The translations under genes and the position numbers were made by a program. Shown here piece after piece: positions 6,456-6,753 of a stretch of DNA of 6,753 bases; the stretch's first letter is position 1, and each line of letters opens with the position of its first letter. Source of the DNA: Deltaproteobacteria bacterium (lineage in GTDB: Bacteria > Desulfobacterota > Syntrophia > Syntrophales > UBA5619); contig JAJFTY010000048.1 in NCBI GenBank assembly GCA_021372695.1, forward strand, positions 1 through 6,753, given 5' to 3'. The notes below the pieces were generated by a model. It worked only from the letters and a program-made list of their open reading frames with translations, did no database searches and was not told the DNA's origin.

Positions 6456-6460
6456 GTCAA
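6432..6460 (-). promoter_or_regulatory. Sigma-70 type promoter of the leftward operon
   Basis: On the minus strand a perfect TTGACA (6460-6455) is followed by a 17-base spacer and TATATG (6437-6432; four of six matches to TATAAT). Neighbouring registers of the TATATA run could also serve as the -10. The start of transcription would fall near 6425, leaving a leader of about 65 bases before the dehydrogenase ATG. The surrounding AT-rich block stands out against the GC-rich genes. No other comparably good promoter was seen between the genes downstream. Confidence 0.65.
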
Positions 6461-6721
6461 GTATTATTGAGGGGCATGGAAAGCAGAACGCGGGGGGCAA
6501 GATGAAAAGGCAGGGTGAAAAGATATCGTTCCCATCCCGAAAGATCCTGTGTCACTGACCCGTAATTCATTCCGATTCGTGCAGAGCATCATCGATGGGT
6601 TGAGGGTCGACAAGTCCGCAAAGGCGACAGACAAGGGATTACACCGAGGGCGACAGGCCGATGCGTTTACATTTCGCGGGTTGTGTGCTATTGATTTTCA
6701 AACGATCGCAGGAATGCAGCC
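6461..6721. other. Intergenic stretch without a recognisable gene
   Basis: About 260 bases upstream of the operon promoter. The only open frame of note (6549-6731, rightward, GTG start) encodes 60 residues without family resemblance, membrane segment or good ribosome site, and I regard it as chance. No RNA gene, repeat or terminator was recognised here. A possible rightward promoter lies near its right end and is listed separately. Confidence 0.5.
6666..6694 (+). promoter_or_regulatory. Possible rightward promoter with extended -10
   Basis: TTTACA (6666-6671; five of six matches to the -35 consensus), a 17-base spacer, then TATTGA (6689-6694) preceded by TGC, an extended -10 signature. The -10 itself is weak (three of six). 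It would start a transcript near 6700, about 20 bases before the candidate ATG at 6722. Tentative. Confidence 0.3.
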
Positions 6722-6753
6722 ATGGCCCTGATCATTGAAGGCGGACTCGAACT
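6722..6753 (+). CDS. Possible start of a divergent gene cut by the right edge
   Basis: ATG at 6722, preceded by AGGA nine bases upstream, opens a frame reading MALIIEGGLEL up to the window end. The opening LIIEGG resembles the start of UDP-GlcNAc 1-carboxyvinyltransferase-like proteins, but eleven residues are too few for a family call. Short open frames also enter from the right edge on the minus strand (ending at TAG or TGA near 6690-6705), so a leftward gene end is an alternative. Weakly supported. Confidence 0.25.
   Translation, partial: MALIIEGGLE

Noticed and set aside
6549..6731. 60-residue rightward open frame with GTG start
   Set aside because: No ribosome binding site, no resemblance to a known protein and no coding-like composition; its frame also conflicts with the better-placed ATG at 6722.
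6726..6753. tRNA-like T-arm (GTTCGAGTCC) on the minus strand at the right edge
   Set aside because: The box-B-like string matches, but the visible stem has a mismatch at the second pair, the following acceptor strand (TTCAATG) is unusual and no CCA follows. Too little is in the window.

Overview
The window (GC-rich, roughly 55-60% by eye) carries one long leftward (minus-strand) gene cluster. In transcription order it encodes a 3-hydroxyacyl-CoA dehydrogenase, an SCP2-type thiolase, a DUF35 zinc-ribbon/OB-fold protein, a FadR-type GntR regulator, a CoA-transferase of the acetyl-CoA hydrolase/transferase family, a TAXI-type TRAP solute-binding lipoprotein and the start of the fused TRAP permease, which runs off the left edge. 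Spacing is tight: 70, 2, a 4-base overlap or 38, 74, 62 and about 85 bases. All genes share one strand, so a single operon is likely. This gene set, with ATP-independent CoA-transferase activation, fits an anaerobic fatty- or aromatic-acid-using bacterium of the Syntrophobacterales/Desulfobacterota kind. That placement is inferred from gene content; no marker gene is present.

Right part (about 6361-6753): an AT-rich promoter zone holds a consensus -35 (TTGACA on the minus strand) directly abutting a perfect 36-bp palindrome that covers the spacer and the -10. This is the likely control point of the operon. Further right, about 260 bases hold no recognisable gene. At the very edge there is a weak candidate start of a rightward gene.

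Middle (3008-6360): the dehydrogenase and thiolase catalyse the last two steps of beta-oxidation. The DUF35 protein is the usual partner of such thiolases. The GntR regulator follows.

Left part (1-2933): the CoA-transferase and a TRAP importer. Read together, the cluster looks like an import-activate-cleave module. A carboxylate is taken up by the TAXI-TRAP system, receives CoA from acetyl-CoA through the transferase, is oxidised at the 3-hydroxy position and is thiolysed, which regenerates acetyl-CoA. No acyl-CoA ligase, acyl-CoA dehydrogenase or enoyl-CoA hydratase lies in the window. The substrate may therefore enter at the 3-hydroxyacyl level, unless those genes lie beyond position 1. A strong 16-bp hairpin separates the binding-protein and permease genes and probably sets their relative expression.
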